Below, piece by piece: positions 35,768 to 36,171 of a DNA stretch of 36,171 nucleotides. The notes below the pieces were generated by a model, which saw only the letters and a list, made by a program, of their open reading frames with translations, searched no databases and had not been told where the DNA came from. Position 1 is the first letter of the stretch; each line of letters begins with the position of its first letter. The DNA is from Acetobacteraceae bacterium (lineage in GTDB: Bacteria; Pseudomonadota; Alphaproteobacteria; Acetobacterales; Acetobacteraceae). The stretch covers positions 1 to 36,171 of the forward strand of contig JADLHF010000052.1 in NCBI GenBank assembly GCA_020848935.1, read 5' to 3'. Made by a program: the position numbers and the translations under genes.

Positions 35768-36040
35768 ATGCAGGCGCTGAAGGTGCTGGTGGCGGTGATG
35801 GGGGTGATGATCGTCGCCGGGGTGGTGACCCTGGGGGTGGTGGTGACCCGGCGGCTCTCGGCGGTCCCGGCGGGCCTGGGCAATGTGACGCTGGACGAGC
35901 CGCCCGGCACGCGCATCGCCGGCGCGGTGCCCGGCGGCGAGGTGATCGTGCTGCGCCTGGAGGGCGGCGGACCGGACCGGGTGGCCGTGGTGGAGACGCG
36001 CACCGGGCGCGTGGTGGGGCGGATCGGGCTTGCAAAATAG
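35768..36040 (+). CDS. Small membrane-anchored protein next to rluD (DUF6476-like)
   Basis: The product (90 aa) has one N-terminal helix (about 4-26, KVLVAVMGVMIVAGVVTLGVVV) and a short periplasmic domain predicted as beta strands (GEVIVLRLEGG, RVAVVETRTGRVVGRIGL). Small proteins of this layout sit beside rluD in many alphaproteobacteria; I believe the family is DUF6476, from memory. The function is unknown. GGACGGG lies upstream of the ATG. The gene is divergent from rluD. Confidence 0.8.
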   Translation: MQALKVLVAVMGVMIVAGVVTLGVVVTRRLSAVPAGLGNVTLDEPPGTRIAGAVPGGEVIVLRLEGGGPDRVAVVETRTGRVVGRIGLAK

Positions 36041-36127
36041 CGCGGGACGCAGGCAGGAATCCGGCACTGGCGACTTGAAGTCCCCGGCCATTCGGCCTAG
36101 AAGGCCCGCCTGCCGCGATGCCTCGCT

Positions 36128-36171
36128 GTCCCGTTCGTCTAGAGGCCTAGGACACCGCCCTCTCACGGCGG
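36128..36171 (+). tRNA. tRNA-Glu (CTC anticodon), 5' part only
   Basis: The first 44 bases match bacterial tRNA-Glu: acceptor GTCCCGT, D-arm CGTCTAGAGGCCTAGGACA, and anticodon arm CCGCC-CTCTCAC-GGCGG. The anticodon CTC is at 36162-36164, reading GAG. The T-arm and 3' acceptor lie beyond the window. The 87 bp before it hold no gene. Confidence 0.9.

Noticed and set aside
34680-36035. N-terminally extended RluD
   Set aside because: The extra 110 residues are Pro/Arg-rich, overlap the divergent small protein gene, and are not family-like; the ATG at 35705 gives the normal length.

Overview
The window is GC-rich bacterial chromosome. It reads as an alphaproteobacterium, most likely of the Acetobacteraceae/Rhodospirillales type. 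That placement is inferred from gene content: rluD and rpoH are adjacent, the RpoH box is intact, clpS precedes clpA, hisZ precedes purA, and there are several polyhydroxyalkanoate (PHA) genes. I see no rRNA, CRISPR array, prophage or plasmid backbone. One partial tRNA-Glu runs off the right edge.

Left part (1-5600). Two adjacent acyl-CoA dehydrogenase genes and a short-chain dehydrogenase form a lipid or acyl-CoA catabolic group. They face type I methionine aminopeptidase and a secreted D,D-carboxypeptidase with a SPOR domain. The spaces at gene ends here carry an unusual family of AT-rich palindromes. One member is a 119-bp nested inverted repeat. Another is a perfect 32-bp inverted copy about 2.2 kb away, and a decayed copy lies near 24.83 kb.

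Stress and storage (5600-10000). A phasin gene with a good promoter and a TGC-N3-GCA palindrome is followed by clpS and clpA, the adaptor and unfoldase of the ClpAP protease.

Accessory patch (10.1-14.5 kb). A decayed IS110-type transposase and an internally deleted IS5-type transposase bracket three metabolic genes: an enolase-superfamily dehydratase or racemase, a D-2-hydroxyacid dehydrogenase and a divergent short-chain dehydrogenase. This looks like an acquired hydroxy-acid or sugar-acid catabolic cassette.

Lipid and PHA turnover (14.5-19 kb). An acyl-CoA synthetase and an intracellular PHA depolymerase are divergent from a BktB-like thiolase. Together they can release hydroxyacids from PHA, activate acids to CoA esters and interconvert 3-ketoacyl-CoA.

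Middle right (19-28.5 kb). This holds an HI0933-type flavoprotein, a DoxX-like membrane protein, a tightly overlapping glpD-cupin-nitroreductase operon, a class III CoA-transferase, a PLP aminotransferase and an AsmA-like envelope protein.

Right end (28.5-36.2 kb). hisZ and purA are followed by a two-gene unit: a degenerate protein-kinase-like protein with a C-terminal membrane anchor, translationally coupled to a small membrane protein. This unit is the least explained system in the window. It converges within 4 bp on rpoH, whose 5' leader is about 230 nt, structured, and carries a possible leader ORF. rluD, a small membrane-anchored protein and tRNA-Glu close the window.
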